Positions 8,659 through 17,900 of a stretch of 60,490 bases of DNA are shown in pieces. The DNA lies in NCBI RefSeq assembly GCF_014207355.1, contig NZ_JACHEF010000013.1, positions 1 through 60,490 of the forward strand, in the 5' to 3' direction. The stretch is from Mesorhizobium sangaii. Its GTDB lineage: Bacteria; Pseudomonadota; Alphaproteobacteria; Rhizobiales; Rhizobiaceae. The position numbers and the translations under genes are program-made. Below the pieces are notes generated by a model. It saw nothing but the letters and a program-made list of their open reading frames with translations, had not been told where the DNA came from and did not search any database. Within the stretch, counting starts at the first letter, position 1, and the number at the start of each line of letters is the position of its first letter.

Positions 8659-8958
8659 GAGTGAGGTCGTCCACCAGATACGCGTCCAGAAGCGCGACGG
8701 TTTCGAGCAGCCAGTCTCGCAGTACGCAGTCTGCAGATCGAAAAAGACGTCCTCCACGTCCGATGTCCCGAGCGCCGCAGCAAGCGCCCCGCTCGGCGGC
8801 GAGGACCTTGCGCTGACCTTCCACCATTTCAGCGAGGACAGATGCAAGTTTGCCGTGGACGCTGCGCGTGAGATCGCTGTCGCAGCCGAGACGGTTGGCG
8901 AGAACCTGATGCGGAGCCCCGAGAGCTGCGCGACAAGCATGAGATTGTTGTGTGCCAT
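8582..8958 (-). pseudogene. Hypothetical gene split by a frameshift
   Basis: A good ribosome-binding site (AAGGAG) precedes ATG 8958 (MAHNNLMLVAQLSG). After about 14 codons this frame loses protein character, while another frame continues convincingly (QVLANRLGCDSDLTRSVHGK ... LLETVALLDAYLVDDLTHEF). A one- or two-base indel near 8910 explains this. It is either a decayed gene or a sequencing artefact; function unknown. A structured leader (9011-9059) lies upstream. Confidence 0.4.
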
Positions 8959-9010
8959 GTCATGATCTCCTTCATCTTGATGACGGAGACCGGCGACGGG
9001 CAAGTCGAGC

Positions 9011-9059
9011 ATCGGGTCAAGGATCGCGCCACGCGACCGCCGAAGGCGGCAAGCGGAGG
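9011..9059 (-). ncRNA. Putative structured 5' leader, copy A
   Basis: In the leftward RNA two small hairpins follow each other (CCGCC-TTC-GGCGG and TCGCG-TGG-CGCGA), ending about 52 bases before the start at 8958. A second copy at 9377-9425 keeps both hairpins with paired base changes and the same distance to its own gene. This suggests a conserved RNA element or a duplicated regulatory region. Confidence 0.4.
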
Positions 9060-9114
9060 AACCGATTTTTGATCCGGCCCGTCAGGGTCGGAGCTGAAAT
9101 CGGTTCCTCCGCTT
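9051..9114. repeat. 18-base inverted repeat between small genes
   Basis: AAGCGGAGGAACCGATTT (9051-9068) is repeated inverted at 9097-9114 around a 28-base loop. It follows the stop of the 57-residue gene, so it may end that transcript, although no clean T-run follows on the minus strand. The right arm ends in a short T-run (9113-9116) on the plus strand. Confidence 0.5.
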
Positions 9115-9153
9115 TTAGGTCTTGGTCAAATGTCCTGTTGGAAGAAGGTGCCG

Positions 9154-9327
9154 TCATTTGGGCGGCTCCTCCTCGGCGATCATCGCGTCGAACTGGCGAT
9201 CAATCGCTGCCTGCTCTGCGAGAAGCTTTGCGAGCTCCGCCTGAGCTGCTGCGCGTTCGTTGGGCGTAAGGATGCAAGCGGAAAGCTCGGTGCGCAGCTG
9301 TTGGATTTCGTCGTAGATCGTAAGCAT
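9154..9327 (-). CDS. Small hypothetical coiled protein
   Basis: 57 residues starting MLTIYDEIQQLRTEL, preceded by a clear GGAGAG ribosome-binding site. It is almost all helix with Ala/Glu/Gln-rich heptads (NERAAAQAELAKLLAEQAAIDRQFDAMI), so a coiled coil is likely. Function unknown; short helical proteins of this kind are common in the accessory module of rhizobial plasmids. The structured leader copy B (9377-9425) lies upstream. Confidence 0.6.
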   Translation of the reverse strand: MLTIYDEIQQLRTELSACILTPNERAAAQAELAKLLAEQAAIDRQFDAMIAEEEPPK

Positions 9328-9376
9328 GTGTCTCTCCTCTGTTTGAAGACGAGAGACGTGCACGATGCCGGAGCAG

Positions 9377-9425
9377 ATCGGGTCGAGGATCGCCGTAGGC
9401 GACCGGCGGAGCCGGCGAGTGGGGG
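9377..9425 (-). ncRNA. Putative structured 5' leader, copy B
   Basis: It matches copy A at 38 of 49 positions. The two hairpins are preserved as CCGGC-TCC-GCCGG and TCGCC-TAC-GGCGA, and the differences from copy A fall in paired positions on both arms. It ends about 49 bases before the start at 9327. Confidence 0.4.
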
Positions 9426-9617
9426 AGCCAAAATGCACAGCATTTTGGGGGTACCGCTCGTGCTCGAGGCGGACTGTTCCGGCATGGTATGATGGGATAT
9501 CTGAAGTAACTGACCTTCGGTTCCCACGGGCTCGGACATAAGAAAGCCAACCGAGTGCTCAGATGCTGATCGAAGGGCTTGGCATTTCCGCATCGATCCT
9601 TCTTCAGCACCCGATCC

Positions 9618-10065
9618 TCATGTCGCGCTTAGCCGACGGACCACGCTGATGTCCTGAACCAGCTTAGCGTTCTGCTTTTCCAGGCGGGCGACTGCCCTCT
9701 CGGCGTCGATCAGCCGCTTGAGCAGACCGGCATTCTCTGTCGCGAGCAAACGCTTTTGCTCCTGGAGCTGCCCGATCAAAGGTCGGAGCGCGGCCGTCTC
9801 TGGTTTTGGAGCAGACAGATTTTTGCCGGCCCATGCCGATTTCGGAGGCCAGTTCATCAAGGAACTCGCTATGTTCGGCGTAGTTTGTGTTGCGGCTAAC
9901 CCGCGCATCACGTGCGAGCGCAGCAACGGTGAGCCGAGAAGGCCGCCCTTGTTGCGGGGTTCCCGTGACAAGCCGATTCAGCGCCTGACGAAGGCGAAGT
10001 GCAGTATATCGGCGACGCGTTTCATGCGATTTCGACTTTGTCGGATTTGGAGGTTCAGGCATCAT
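9618..10065 (-). pseudogene. TnpC-like transposon accessory gene, frameshifted
   Basis: From ATG 10065 the frame gives a basic, helix-rich protein with a helix-turn-helix stretch (RLTVAALARDARVSRNT). After about 80 residues a different frame continues with a long coiled coil (LRPLIGQLQEQKRLLATENAGLLKRLIDAERAV ... LEKQNAKLVQDI), ending at 9618. HTH followed by coiled coil is the plan of the third protein (TnpC/DUF6262 type) of Tn554-like recombinase transposons. A frameshift near 9840 breaks it. Its start overlaps the end of the recombinase remnant, as in such operons. Confidence 0.4.
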
Positions 10066-10334
10066 CACTTTTCCGGTTTTGCTGGAGATCGGCAAGAATA
10101 CGTTCACACTCTTCGATCCGGGATGTTGCCAGCGCGCAGCTTTCCCGGTCGAGCATCGGATGTGCGAGAAGCTCTGCATTTTGTTTTCGGCGCTCCGCCC
10201 ACACGGCGCGATGCACTTTGCGTAACAGAAAAATTGCCACAGGTGACGCATGTGCTCTGCGTCCGGAACACGGGGTTCGCGCAGACAGGACGCGGTTTCG
10301 CGGCGGGCGGTAGATACAGTGTCCCCAATCGCAA
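10055..10334 (-). pseudogene. C-terminal remnant of a Tn554-type site-specific recombinase
   Basis: One frame reads CANPVFRTQSTCVTCGNFSVTQ, a cysteine cluster like that at the end of TnpB-type tyrosine recombinases. The next frame continues HRAVWAERRKQNAELL ... SRIEECERILADLQQ, the helical tail expected after it. The catalytic domain is absent and a frameshift near 10200 separates the two parts, so only a footprint of a former transposon remains. The assignment rests on the Cys motif, the tail and the adjoining TnpC-like gene. Confidence 0.4.
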
Positions 10335-10367
10335 CTTTAACGTTCGAGGGTAGCGGTCAGGATCGGC

Positions 10368-10410
10368 AAAAAAAGAGGCCCGCGCTGGATCGTCGTCCGG
10401 CGCGGGCCTC
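10368..10410 (-). terminator. Terminator of the 10424-10750 gene
   Basis: An 11-base GC-rich stem (GAGGCCCGCGC with its complement, 10375-10385 and 10400-10410) is followed on the minus strand by seven Ts. It sits 14 bases beyond the stop codon. Confidence 0.85.
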
Positions 10411-10423
10411 TCGGTCGAAGCGA

Positions 10424-10750
10424 CTACTTCGACTGAAGATGTCGCAGCAACGCGGCGAGCGGACCGTCATGCGGCGGCCGGTTGGCCTGCTTTGCAAGGT
10501 CGTCGGCGAGCAGCAACGCGACGTCGTCGGGCAGCGGCATGAAGTCGAAGCCTCTGGCAAGAGCTGCTGCATGCAGGGCGTCGACCGTTTCATATTCGCG
10601 GTCGCTCGTGCCGAGCCACACCGCAGGATCGTCGGTCACCTCGTGAGGGAAAGCCTGAAGGAAGAGGGTCCGCAGCGGCGGATCGTAGCCAATGATGGCC
10701 TCGGGGTCTGATCGACCTAGTTCGGTGACGGTGATGGTGTAACGGCTCAT
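10424..10750 (-). CDS. Hypothetical protein of the accessory module
   Basis: 108 residues starting MSRYTITVTELGRSD, with GGAGG nine bases upstream. It is acidic and moderately hydrophobic (LRTLFLQAFPHEV; FDFMPLPDDVALLLADDLA), without membrane segments or metal motifs. No family recognised. It is likely a soluble cytoplasmic protein transcribed with the DUF736 gene 55 bases upstream and ended by the terminator at 10368. Confidence 0.6.
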   Translation of the reverse strand: MSRYTITVTELGRSDPEAIIGYDPPLRTLFLQAFPHEVTDDPAVWLGTSDREYETVDALHAAALARGFDFMPLPDDVALLLADDLAKQANRPPHDGPLAALLRHLQSK

Positions 10751-10805
10751 TGCAGCCTCCTGTTGGAAGGGAAGCCGGCCCCTTGCGGGGCCGGCCACTG
10801 ATGCC

Positions 10806-11129
10806 TCACTGCGGGTTGTTCCAGAGGATCACCTTCTTGCTCTCGTCGCCGCCGGGGGCGGGGGCGAGGTTGCCGAAGATCACGCCGATCTCGGGGGCCT
10901 CGATCTTGACCGAGAGGTATTCCTCGCCCGAACGCTGCGAGATGCGGTTCCAGCCGGCACCGATTTCGAAGCCCGTGCGCTTGTTGACGATGCGGTAGTC
11001 GGGTGCATCCTCGCGCAACTTGTTGGCGTTCGGGATCAGGGTGATCGGGGCGTTGACCCGGAGCGTGGCGAAGACGCCTTCCATCGAGCCGTCAGCCTTG
11101 GTGGTGAGGTTTGCGATCGTGGTGGCCAT
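10806..11129 (-). CDS. DUF736 family protein
   Basis: 107 residues that match the DUF736 pattern over full length: an N-terminal beta strand with a Phe/Leu core (MATTIANLTTKADGSMEGVFATL), a segment PDYRIVNKRTGFEIGAGW, and a C-terminal SGEEYLSVKIEAPEIG block. DUF736 proteins are small all-beta proteins found almost only on alphaproteobacterial plasmids, ICEs and island modules; no function is established. It is the first clear marker of the conserved module that continues to 31 kb. A ribosome-binding site (GAAGGAG) precedes the ATG. Confidence 0.88.
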   Translation of the reverse strand: MATTIANLTTKADGSMEGVFATLRVNAPITLIPNANKLREDAPDYRIVNKRTGFEIGAGWNRISQRSGEEYLSVKIEAPEIGVIFGNLAPAPGGDESKKVILWNNPQ

Positions 11130-11533
11130 GGTAGTTCTCCTTCGGTTGTATCGGGACCATTCCCGATGGCGCCAAAGGAGAGGACCGTCCTGCTGCGGTC
11201 ACTCGGCACAAATTCTGGAAAATTCTATTTGCGAAAACCGCGGGCAGGCCCTTCGCCTGCCCGCAAGCAAAAAATTGAAATCGAATTTTCCTGAATTTTT
11301 GTCGAGCGTACCCCCAACGGGGGTTGACCGCAAAAGCAGGCGGTCCACTACAAAGGCGACATGACAAGGGATTGGTCCGGATGTGAACGAAGGCGATGCC
11401 TCCGGCCACCATCGCAGATCCACCACGCCGGGCGCTGCGGTCGCAGGCATGCGTTTGCCCCGCCTGCGGATCTGCCTCTCCATCACCCTCCGGACCCACG
11501 GTCCATTGAGGAGGTCCCCTGCCCCGTCTTCCG
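11130..11533. other. Intergenic region without a supported gene
   Basis: 404 bases holding the DUF736 leader with a hairpin ATCGGGA/TCCCGAT (11145-11168) and a 10-base GC hairpin (GCGGGCAGGC, 11240-11264) flanked by A-rich sequence, probably a terminator. The open frames across it are by-products of GC-rich composition. Confidence 0.5.
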
Positions 11534-12373
11534 TCATGCGCCCGGTTTCGACATCGGTGCCGGCAGGTGGCGCTCTGATCCGACACGGGCGGGGCTCGCC
11601 CCGGTCAGGCGCGGCAGCCGGGAATGCTCTGCCTGATCCGCAACTGCCCTGCCCCTGGCGCGACAGACGGGCAGGATGTTCCTGAGGATTGCCGGGAGCC
11701 GCAAGGGCCGGCCTCGCAAGGGGCTGGCTTCGAAAGGAGCAAGCAAACGATCGCCGCAGCCGGCATAAGCGCCGGGGTCGGCCTTCGGCCGGGTCAAGGG
11801 AGCGGCTTGCGCCGCCCGGTCCCGGCGGGGCTCGCGGCAATCAGATGGCAGCGCGAGGCGCTCCTCGGCCGTCATGCGGGCTTCAACCCCGCGGCGAACG
11901 TCAGGGCCCGCAATGTGCAGCATGGCGCGCCAGTCCGCAGTGTTGTGAACGGTCGCCACCCTGCCGCGCATCATGTCGTAGACGACGCAGGAGCTGCCGA
12001 TCACGGCGAGGCGCAATATGTTGAGGCAGGTGCCCGGCGATGCGCCGTCCCAGACCATCAGCCCGAAGTCGGCGCGGCGGGCCATTTCCCGGTCCTTCAC
12101 GGCGTGGACGGCAAAGCCTTGCGCATCGACCGGCGGAGGAATGTGGTAGGCGGCCCAATCACCGAGATTGTTGCGCGGTTCGGCCCGGGCATGGAAGACG
12201 CCGACATGCTCGTAATTGTAGCCCGCGAGCAAGCCCTGCATCTCGGCATCGGCTCCTGGCGCGTCACCGATCAGCACGCCGTGCTCGGCCGCGACGATCG
12301 CGCCGATCCGCTCGATCGCGGGGACTGGCAATTCGAAGATGTCGCGTGAACCACCGAGGAATATCATCGTCAT
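11534..12373 (-). CDS. SLOG/DUF2493-like nucleotide-binding protein
   Basis: Up to 279 residues from ATG 12373 (MTMIFLGGSRD), with GGAAAG upstream. The N-terminal 150 residues look like a SLOG-type Rossmann domain: strand plus GGSRD, then IGDAPGADAEMQGLL (the GxAxGAD loop that binds nucleotide), then LMVWDGASPGT. This is the architecture of predicted ligand sensors for nucleotide-derived signals. The last 90 residues are Arg/Pro-rich and may be read-through beyond the true end, since the region has few stop codons in any frame. It is followed upstream by a second gene of the same general fold. Confidence 0.7.
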   Translation of the reverse strand: MTMIFLGGSRDIFELPVPAIERIGAIVAAEHGVLIGDAPGADAEMQGLLAGYNYEHVGVFHARAEPRNNLGDWAAYHIPPPVDAQGFAVHAVKDREMARRADFGLMVWDGASPGTCLNILRLAVIGSSCVVYDMMRGRVATVHNTADWRAMLHIAGPDVRRGVEARMTAEERLALPSDCREPRRDRAAQAAPLTRPKADPGAYAGCGDRLLAPFEASPLRGRPLRLPAILRNILPVCRARGRAVADQAEHSRLPRLTGASPARVGSERHLPAPMSKPGA

Positions 12374-12619
12374 GGTCGCTTTCCTTTCTCTCAAATCAAC
12401 CGCCCCGGCCCGGCTCTCCTCTGCCTCTCCCGCGCGAGGGATCGTCACCGAAGGCCAAGACGGCGAGGCCGGCTCGGGGAGCGGCGGAACGCCGCGACTA
12501 GAGCCCGGTCGGCCGGCAGGCCGGCGCGCCCGGACCGGGTCGGAGGATAAATGAGCCCTTCGCGCATCTGGCGCACCTGTCGCCTGGCCGCGCTGAATTC
12601 GGCGGCTGGAACGGATGTG

Positions 12620-12659
12620 CATCGAAGAACCCGACCGCGAACGGCCGGGTTCTTCGATG
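12620..12659 (-). terminator. Hairpin after the second DUF2493 gene
   Basis: A perfect 14-base stem (CATCGAAGAACCCG and complement, 12620-12633 and 12646-12659) lies 20 bases past the stop of the gene at 12679-13620. No T-run follows, so it may be a processing or attenuation structure as much as a terminator. Confidence 0.6.
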
Positions 12660-12678
12660 TGCCGAAGGTATGCGGCGC

Positions 12679-13620
12679 TCACGCGCCATCCTCCGTGAAC
12701 CGCCAGACCGGAATGCCGAGGCGGCGGGCCTTATCGGCGAGGTTTTCGGTAATGCCGGAACCGGGGAAGACGATGAGGCCGTAAGGCATGACAGTCAGGA
12801 GCTGATCGTTGCGCCGGAACGGAGCGGCCTTGGCGTGCCGGTTCCAGTCCGGCTTGAAGGCGATCTGCGTGACCTTGCGATTCTCGGCCCAGCAGGCGGC
12901 GATCCGCTCGGCGCCGCGCGGGCTGCCACCGTGGAGCAGGACCATGTCCGGGTGCTTCTCGTGGGCCTTGTCGAGCGCCTCCCAGATCCGGTCGTGATCG
13001 TTGCAGTCGAGACCGCCGGCGAAAGCGATCTTGGTGCCGGCCGGCACCAGCACCTCGGTTTCGGCTCGACGCCGCGCGGCAAGGAAGTCCCGGCTGTCGA
13101 TCACCGCCGCGGTCATCGCCTGATGGGAGACCTTGGAGCCGGTGCGCGGCCGCCATGCTGAGCCCGTCTGTGCCTCGTAGAGGTCGGCCGCCTCGTCGCG
13201 CATGATTTCCAGAACATTGCGGCGCTCGATGTAGGTGATGCCCTCGGCCGTGAGCCGTTCCAGCTCGACGGACTTCACCTCCGAGCCGTCCTGCTCATTC
13301 TGGCTCGAGCGCTGGGCGTCCTCGTTACGGTCGAGGCTGCGGGCGACGCGCTCGGCGGCGCGGTGGAAGACGTTCGCGAAGCTCCAGAGCAGGTCGTCGA
13401 GGTCAGGTTCGAGCCTGGTGTCGCCGAGCATGCCGGCGAAGGTCTCGACGATCCCGGCGAGGCCGGCCCGGATCACCTCGTCGTCGGGCAGCGGGCGAGG
13501 ATCGGGCTCGTCCTGATGCGGACGGTGGCCGTACATCTGAAGTTCGAGGATGACGCGATCGGTCGGCGAGGAGGCGTGGTAGGGCTCGTAGGCGTCGTCG
13601 AAAGGAAGCTCGTAGGTCAT
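12679..13620 (-). CDS. DUF2493 domain protein
   Basis: 313 residues from ATG 13620 (MTYELPFDDAYEPY). The N-terminal part is acidic and helical; the DUF2493/SLOG domain lies in the C-terminal 140 residues: GTKIAFAGGLDCNDHDRIWEAL, MVLLHGGSPRGAERIAACWA, QIAFKPDWNRHAKAAPFRRN and LIVFPGSGITENLADKAR. The HGGSPRGAE and PGSGIT loops are the nucleotide-binding sites of this fold. Such proteins recur beside Toprim and strawberry-notch genes on alphaproteobacterial mobile elements. The biochemical role is unknown. Confidence 0.85.
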   Translation of the reverse strand: MTYELPFDDAYEPYHASSPTDRVILELQMYGHRPHQDEPDPRPLPDDEVIRAGLAGIVETFAGMLGDTRLEPDLDDLLWSFANVFHRAAERVARSLDRNEDAQRSSQNEQDGSEVKSVELERLTAEGITYIERRNVLEIMRDEAADLYEAQTGSAWRPRTGSKVSHQAMTAAVIDSRDFLAARRRAETEVLVPAGTKIAFAGGLDCNDHDRIWEALDKAHEKHPDMVLLHGGSPRGAERIAACWAENRKVTQIAFKPDWNRHAKAAPFRRNDQLLTVMPYGLIVFPGSGITENLADKARRLGIPVWRFTEDGA

Positions 13621-13865
13621 GGCGCGTATCCGTCGGTTGCGGCCGCGCCCATCGCGGCCTGACAGCGAAACCCGGCCGCGCCCCGGGCGCGGCCGCACCG
13701 AAGGCCGGAGCAAAGCGGAGGACGGCGTAGCCGTTGCGGCCGTGACCGGGGGGTGGCAGGGATCGCCTCTCAGGCAGGCCGCGGGCGCGGCCTCCCGCCG
13801 GACCACCGCCATGCCTGCGAGCCCTCCGGTGACGCCGCCCCTGCCCGCCTGCCGGCCCGAGCCGG

Positions 13866-14936
13866 TCATCCGGACGGCAGGAACAGACGGGCATCCTCCG
13901 GGATGAGCTGATCGGTGAGCCACGCCGCGAGACGGGCGGTGCCGAGATGGCGCAGATCGTCGTTGAAGTCGCCGAGCTGCGGCCGCAACACGAGAGCTTC
14001 GATCCCGGCCTCGCCTGCGCGCTGGCTGAGACGCTCGATGCCGTGCCGGCCGGCGGCGTCCGCATCGGCCGCGATGTAGAGGCGGCGGCAGCCGGGCGGG
14101 AAGGTCAGGCCGGCGAGGTGATTGGCCGAGGTCGCGGCGGCAACCGGCAGTGCCGGCATCACCGTCCGCAGCGAGGCCATCGTCTCGAAGCCCTCGCCGG
14201 CGGCCATGACCGGAATGGGGGCACCAGGCTCAAGGCCCAGCCAGATGGCGTTGCCGAGAAGATGACCGAGCGAGCGACGGGGATCGATGAGCTGCGCCTT
14301 GCCGACCTTGCCGCTCGGGTCGAGCCCAGGGGAGAGGCTAGGGGAGAGATAAGTGCGCTGCAGGCCGGTGATGCGCCCGTCGAGGCCGGTGACGGCGGCG
14401 ATCAGGGCGGGAAGCGTCTGCGTCTCGCCGGTCACGAGATCCCGGTAGTAGCAGCCAGGATGGAAGCGCAGAGCGCGCTCACGCGCGGCGAGCAGGATGC
14501 CGCGGCCGGCAAGGTAGCGTTCGGCAAGCGTGCCGGCGATCGGCTGCGACATGGCAAAGAGGCGACGCGCCGCGTCAGGAGAGCCGCGTTTCGCGGCTTG
14601 CTGGGGCTGCGCGCGGGAGGTCGACCAGGGTGCTCGCGGCATAGCAAGGAAGCGACGCGCTTCATCCGCTGCATCCCGGAAATCGACGAAACCGCAGCTT
14701 TCGCGGATGACATCGAGCAAATCGCCAAATTCGGTGGTCGCCTCGTCCACCCATTTACCCGCAAGGCCCTTGGCATTGGCTTTCAGCCGCACATGCATGG
14801 AGCGGCCGCGCGTATTGCGGACATCGCCGACGATCCAGTGGTTGCCCGAGCGATGGCCGTTGGAGAGATATTCGCGGCACACCGCCTCGGCATGGTCGCC
14901 GAGACGGCGCGCCAGATCGGAGGCCGAGCCTGTCAT
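13866..14936 (-). CDS. Toprim domain protein (plasmid primase-like)
   Basis: 356 residues. The N-terminal third has no zinc finger of the DnaG type but shows a basic DNA-binding-like block. The C-terminal half carries the Toprim features: PVMAAGEGFETMASL (catalytic Glu), then RRLYIAADADAAGRHG (the DxD motif) and a final DFNDDL. It is a member of the Toprim_3/DUF7146 plasmid proteins, predicted to make primers or to act in mobile-element replication or repair. It ends in the same transcript as the giant helicase, whose stop is 12 bases upstream of this start. Confidence 0.8.
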   Translation of the reverse strand: MTGSASDLARRLGDHAEAVCREYLSNGHRSGNHWIVGDVRNTRGRSMHVRLKANAKGLAGKWVDEATTEFGDLLDVIRESCGFVDFRDAADEARRFLAMPRAPWSTSRAQPQQAAKRGSPDAARRLFAMSQPIAGTLAERYLAGRGILLAARERALRFHPGCYYRDLVTGETQTLPALIAAVTGLDGRITGLQRTYLSPSLSPGLDPSGKVGKAQLIDPRRSLGHLLGNAIWLGLEPGAPIPVMAAGEGFETMASLRTVMPALPVAAATSANHLAGLTFPPGCRRLYIAADADAAGRHGIERLSQRAGEAGIEALVLRPQLGDFNDDLRHLGTARLAAWLTDQLIPEDARLFLPSG

Positions 14937-14948
14937 GCTCGCCTCCGT

Positions 14949-17900
14949 TCAAGCCGCTGCCATGCGATCGGTGACCCCAACCAGCGTATGGCGGTCGAGC
15001 AGCAGGGCGAGAATGACCGAACCCTGCGTGCTGGTTGGGATGAACAGCCTGAGCTTCCAGGAGATGATTTCGGAGATCAGGCCGAGAGCCTTCAGCCGCG
15101 CGACCATCGCGTCAGTGAAGCCGATCAACTCGATGCGGTAGTCGTTCATGACCCGGCTGCGGCGCAGGATCAGGCCGTCGGCAAGCTGCAGGCCGATCCG
15201 GCCCTCAACGAGCCCAGCCCATGCATCGTCGGGTGCAAGCGTCGGCACATCGCGGAGACCGAGATTGCGCAACATCGTCGCGACCAGCGTTGGCGCGATG
15301 TGACGGCCGATGATGCGTTCGCCCGTATCGGTCTGGAGGCGGTAGACTTGGCAGTCATGGCCCGGCAACCGCCGCCAGATTGGCAGCAGAAGGCCGGTGA
15401 CGATGTGGAATGTGCTGGTGGTGAACTCCGGGACGGCGGCCACTTCAGCCTGCCACAGCTCGCAGAACAGTTTTCTGTCAGCCCGCTGCCAGTGGGTTTC
15501 GGCAAGGGCGTCGAGGCCAAAGCGCAGCTCGTCGGTTGGCCGCAGTAGGCGCACGCGGTGTTCTATCGCGCCGTCGTCGAGCATCAGGCTCGCCGTCGGC
15601 AGCTGTATCGCGGTGCGGTTCGAGCGCGCGTTGACCAGCAGGATTGATTGTGGTTCCGCGCGGGCAATGGCCAGCGCGTCTACCAGACCGAGCGGGCGGA
15701 TGCGATCCTTGCGCGCCACGGTCAGCACATGCGACTGCGCGCCCGAGACCGGATGCGTATAGACGGTGCGCCGATTGGTGACGACGATGCTTTCCGCCGT
15801 GATCGTCTCCAGACCCCTGTCGTAGTTGCCGGCAACGATGGCGCCCTCGACCTTCGCCGTCATCAGTTGCTCGAACACCTCGAACAAAAGGTTCTGGGTT
15901 TCGATGCGCAGCGCCAACAAACGGTTGAGCCAGGTCGTGATCGGCGGCAACTCATCGCGCAAGCCGCCCTCGTCTGTCGTCAGCGACAGGCCGGTGACGG
16001 CTTCGAAGGTCCTGAGCGAGCAGCCTTCGATCTTGCCCTGGTGCAAGAGCCAGTAGAACTGACGCAGGGCGGCACGGGCATACGGGCTTTCGAGATTATC
16101 CTCCGACCTGAACAGCCCTGCCCCGCCGGTCTGGCGCTGGCCGCGCGTGATTGCACCGAGCGTGTCGAGTCGTCGCGCGATGGTCGACAGGAAGCGCTTG
16201 CCGGCCTTCACATTGGCGGCCATGGGCCGGAACAGGGGCGGCTGCGCCTGATTGGTACGGTGGGTCCGCCCGAGACCCTGGATGGCGTTGTCGGCGCGCC
16301 AACCGGCTTCCAGCAGATAGTGCTTGCGCAGCCTCTGGTTCCTGACTCCAAGATCGGCGTGATAGGAGCGGCCGGTGCCACCGGCATCGGAAAAGATCAG
16401 CACGCTTTTTGCATCATCCATGAAACTCTGCGTCTCGGCGAGATTGGCTGAGCCCGGACGGTTCTCGACTGCAAGCCGGTCGACGCCGTCGCGGCCGGTC
16501 TTCTTGACGATACGCCGCGAGCGGCCTGTCACCTCGGCGACGGTGTCGGTACCGAAATGGTGGAGGATCTGGTCGAGGGCGCTGCCGACCGGCGGCAGCG
16601 AGGCGAGCTTCTCGATCATCTCGTCACGCCGGCGGACTGCTTCCCGGCACTGGACCGGGTTGCCGTCGGCGTCGTGGACAGGCCGTGAATAGATATTGCC
16701 CTCGGCGTCCGAGTATTCTTCAAACAGCTGCGTCGGAAAGGAATGCATCAGGTACCCGCCGACGTATTCCCGTGGCGTCACGTCGACATGCAGATCCGCC
16801 CATTCCTCGGTCGGGATCTCTGCAAGACGCCGTTCCATCAGCGCTTCGCCGGTCGAGACGATCTGCACGACGGCCGAATGACCGTCGGCGCGGTCCTGGT
16901 CGATGGCGCCGATCAGCGTCGGCGTCATCATCGAAGTGATCAAATGGCTGAAGAAACGCTGCTTGGTGCTCCCGAAGGCCGACCGCGCCGCCGATTTGGC
17001 GTTGCGGTTCAGCGTTCCGGTTTCGCTGGTGATGTTGGCCGCCTCGAGCGCGGCGGTCAAATTGTTGTGGATGACCTGGAAGGCGTCGGCATAGGAATTG
17101 TAGATGCGGATCTGCTCGTCAGTCAGCTCGTGCTCGAGCAGGTCGTATTTGACGCCGTCATAGGAGAGCGAGCGCGACATGTAGAGGCCGAGCGCTTTGA
17201 GGTCGCGGGCGAGGACCTCCATTGCTGCCACGCCGCCATCCTCGATGGCCGCCACGAACTCGGCGCGGTTGGCGAACGGAAAATCCTCGCTGCCCCAGAT
17301 GCCGAGACGTTGCGCATAGGCCAGATTGTCGACCGCGGTGGCTCCGGTCGCCGACACATAGACAACCCGGGCAGCGGGAAGCGCATGCTGGAGCCGCAGG
17401 CCGGCTTTGCCCTGCTGCGAGGGCGCAACGTCGCCGCGCTCGCCTTTGCCGCCGGCGGCATTGGCCATGGCGTGCGCCTCGTCGAAGACGATGATACCGT
17501 CGAAATCCTTTCCCACCCAGTCGATGATCTGGGCGATCCGCGACTTCTTGCCATCACGCTCCTGCGAGCGGAGCGTCGCATAGGTCGTGAAGAGGATGCC
17601 TTCGGCAAGGCGGATGGGCGTGCCCTGCCGATAGCGCGAGAGCGGCTCGACGAGGAGACGTTCCTGGCCGAGCGCGGCCCAATCGCGCTGGGCGTCTTCG
17701 AGCAGCTTGTCGGACTTGGAGATCCAGATGGCGCGACGACGACCCTGCAGCCAGTTGTCGAGGATGATGCCGGCGACCTGTCGGCCCTTGCCGCAGCCGG
17801 TTCCGTCACCAAGAAACCATCCACGGCGGAAGCGGAAAGCGTTCGCAGCGCCTTCGGGCGCGGCCGCGACGACGTCGCAGGTTTCGTCGACAGTCCAGGC

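Noticed and set aside
13947..15548. A 533-codon plus-strand frame over the Toprim and helicase genes
   Set aside because: Antisense shadow; no motifs, while the opposite strand has full Toprim and helicase signatures.
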